Source: Foetidibacter luteolus (GTDB lineage Bacteria > Bacteroidota > Bacteroidia > Chitinophagales > Chitinophagaceae). From it: 32,551 bases of DNA. Below are positions 31,234 through 32,551 of the stretch, one piece after another; the first letter of the stretch is position 1, and each line of letters starts with the position of its first letter. The DNA is taken from contig NZ_VVIP01000004.1 in assembly GCF_009650435.1 (NCBI RefSeq), positions 1 to 32,551 on the forward strand. Reading direction: 5' to 3'. The position numbers and the translations under genes were made by a program. The notes under the pieces are model-generated. The model had not been told where the DNA came from, searched no databases, and was given only the letters and a program-made list of their open reading frames with translations.

Positions 31234-32184
31234 ATGATAAAAAGCTTCCGTTTGTGGGTACTGTGTTTTTGCCTTACCTGCAGCAGCCTGCCTGCATTCT
31301 CCCAAGCCGACAGCATTTTACTGGCTGACCCTACTATTTTTTACCACGATGGCACGTATTACCTCTACGGTACATTCAACGGGCCCGGAGGCTTTCCTGT
31401 ATATACGTCTGCCGATCTGCAGCACTGGCAAAAAAAAGGGAATGCGTTAACCAAGGGAGATAGTTATGGAACAAAAGGTTTCTGGGCGCCGCAGGTAGTT
31501 GAGCAAAATCATAAATTCTACCTGGCTTATACTGCCAACGAACAAATAGCCATTGCAGAAGCTGAAAGCCCGCTGGGGCCATTCCGGCAAAAACAGACTT
31601 ATCATATTGCCGGCGACCAAAGAAAAATTGACCCTTTTATTTTTGTGGATGATGATGGAAAAAAATACCTGTACCATGTGCGCCTTACCAACGGCAACAG
31701 GATTTTTGTAGCCCGCATGAAGGATGACTTGTCTGACATGGATACCACTACTTTGCAGGAGTGTATTAACGGTGCTGAATACTGGGAAAACACACAGGCT
31801 GTAAGCTGGCCGGTAACAGAAGGCCCCACCGTACTAAAGCATAACGGGCTTTATTACATGCTTTACTCCGCCAACGATTTCAGGAATATTGATTACGCTG
31901 TAGGTTATGCCACATCCACATCGCCAATGGGGCCATGGCAAAAATACAGGGGCAACCCAATTATCAGCCGCAGGAATACCGGTGTTAATGGCACCGGCCA
32001 CGGGGATTTGTTTAAAGCTAAAGATGGCAACTTGTATTACGTTTTTCATGTACACAATTCCGGTTCGGCAGTATCGCCACGTAAAACAACCATTGTTAAA
32101 ATAGCTTTTGTAAAAGATGATAGCGGAGGGCCTGATAAAATTATCATAAACGAAAAAAGCTTTACCTACCTGGACAGCGAGTGA
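31234..32184 (+). CDS. Secreted glycoside hydrolase family 43 protein
   Basis: This is a 316-aa protein with signal peptide MIKSFRLWVLCFCLTCSSLPAFSQ. It covers one five-bladed beta-propeller, the whole GH43 domain, with no extra carbohydrate-binding module. The three catalytic residues appear as Asp32 (LADPTIFYHDGTYYLYG), Asp133 (KIDPFIFVDDDGKKYLY) and Glu196 (TEGPTVLKHNGLYYMLYSAN). The segment GFWAPQVVEQNHKFYLAYT is also typical. The family cleaves arabinose- or xylose-containing polysaccharides, but the subfamily and linkage cannot be read here. No SusC/SusD pair is nearby, so it is not in an evident utilisation locus. Confidence 0.93.
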   Translation: MIKSFRLWVLCFCLTCSSLPAFSQADSILLADPTIFYHDGTYYLYGTFNGPGGFPVYTSADLQHWQKKGNALTKGDSYGTKGFWAPQVVEQNHKFYLAYTANEQIAIAEAESPLGPFRQKQTYHIAGDQRKIDPFIFVDDDGKKYLYHVRLTNGNRIFVARMKDDLSDMDTTTLQECINGAEYWENTQAVSWPVTEGPTVLKHNGLYYMLYSANDFRNIDYAVGYATSTSPMGPWQKYRGNPIISRRNTGVNGTGHGDLFKAKDGNLYYVFHVHNSGSAVSPRKTTIVKIAFVKDDSGGPDKIIINEKSFTYLDSE

Positions 32185-32347
32185 TGTTTGCTACACAGCG
32201 GCCCCTCCGGAGAGCCTCCATGCCCCCATTAAACTATCTGCAACACAATGCCCCTACAGCGGGAACGTCACCTGACCTTCATGCAGTATCTTCCCTTTCA
32301 ACTATTAAATTGAACGTAACCAATCCCCAATGATTTAGCCATGCAGC

Positions 32348-32487
32348 CCTGCCTGCAAAAAAATAAGCCTGTTACACTTTGGGTGAGGGATTGAAGCGGT
32401 TACCCCGGTGAGGCCATCGCAGCAGAGCCTTGTGCCGGAGTATGAGCGGAAAGCCCGACCCCTTGCGATAGCTTGGGGGCACCCCCA
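32348..32487 (+). repeat. 140-bp interspersed element, copy E
   Basis: A full copy: CCTGCCTGC plus A-run, AGCCTGTTACACTTTGGGTG, GAGGGATTGAAGCGG, TTACCCCGGTGAGGCC, TTGTGCCGGAGTA, AGCGGAAAGCCCG, CCCCTTGCGATAGCTTGGGG. Arm 32413-32421 pairs with 32464-32472 (8 of 9). The 3' end forms TTGGGGG-CA-CCCCCAA, a perfect 7-bp hairpin. AAGTACGAAGTACTT phrases follow at 32495-32523, as after copy A. The 32185-32347 stretch before it shows no gene; CCTCCGGAGAG at about 32204 echoes the 5' palindromes. Confidence 0.8.
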
Positions 32488-32551
32488 AAAAAGCAAGTAC
32501 GAAAAGTGAAGTACGAAGTACTTTGATTTGCGTGCAGGATGTTATGTGAAA

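Overview
The window looks like chromosome from a Bacteroidota bacterium, most likely a Chitinophagaceae-type member. This rests on a DUF5686/carboxypeptidase-regulatory-domain outer-membrane protein, a large MacB/FtsX-type permease, BshC (bacillithiol synthesis), many signal-peptide or lipobox proteins, a 7-base-plus TAnnTTTG promoter (clearest upstream of efp), and intergenic regions full of short dispersed repeats. Genus assignment is inference. I see no tRNA, rRNA, insertion sequence, phage gene or CRISPR array.

Layout. Positions 1-701 are non-coding and carry GTTCC-TCC-GGAAC palindromes. 702-4768 hold a DUF5686 outer-membrane protein (-), a UbiA-like membrane protein (+) and a small CDGSH iron-sulfur protein (+). 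4933-8840 hold a lipoprotein and an 898-aa ABC-type permease, both on the minus strand. 9291-10950 hold an intradiol-dioxygenase-like lipoprotein, then a DUF1801 and a DinB-like protein 6 bp apart. 11272-14966 hold bshC and a lipoprotein with a von Willebrand A domain. 15209-17058 (-) is the grpE-dnaJ chaperone pair. 17439-23331 (+) is a run of three exported proteins: a fibre-like repeat protein, a small secreted protein, and a 932-aa protein combining an HEXXH metallopeptidase-like domain, a probable beta-propeller and a probable beta-barrel. 23801-27694 hold an SDR oxidoreductase (+), a di-haem cytochrome c peroxidase (-), hisS (-) and a low-molecular-weight tyrosine phosphatase (-). 28142-30934 (+) is efp-accB-accC, linking translation with the first step of fatty-acid synthesis. 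31234-32184 is a secreted GH43 glycosidase.

The most distinctive content is between the genes. A roughly 140-bp element occurs five times (5816-5957, 9001-9140 inverted, 23639-23769, 27921-28030, 32348-32487). Its sequence blocks are shared, and three copies can form the same long hairpin. It creates false ORFs with a common peptide tail. Several other short families also fill the gaps: GTTGCGTCGCA-type, AAGTACGAAGTACTT-type, a GTCAAAAAGTCAATGA minisatellite directly upstream of hisS, and an AATGTGCTGATTTGC-type phrase at dnaJ and accC. The 140-bp element is the best candidate here for something undescribed.

Among the proteins, EF-P stands out. Its tip residue aligns as Arg32 in an arginine-type (EarP-like) loop rather than the usual lysine.
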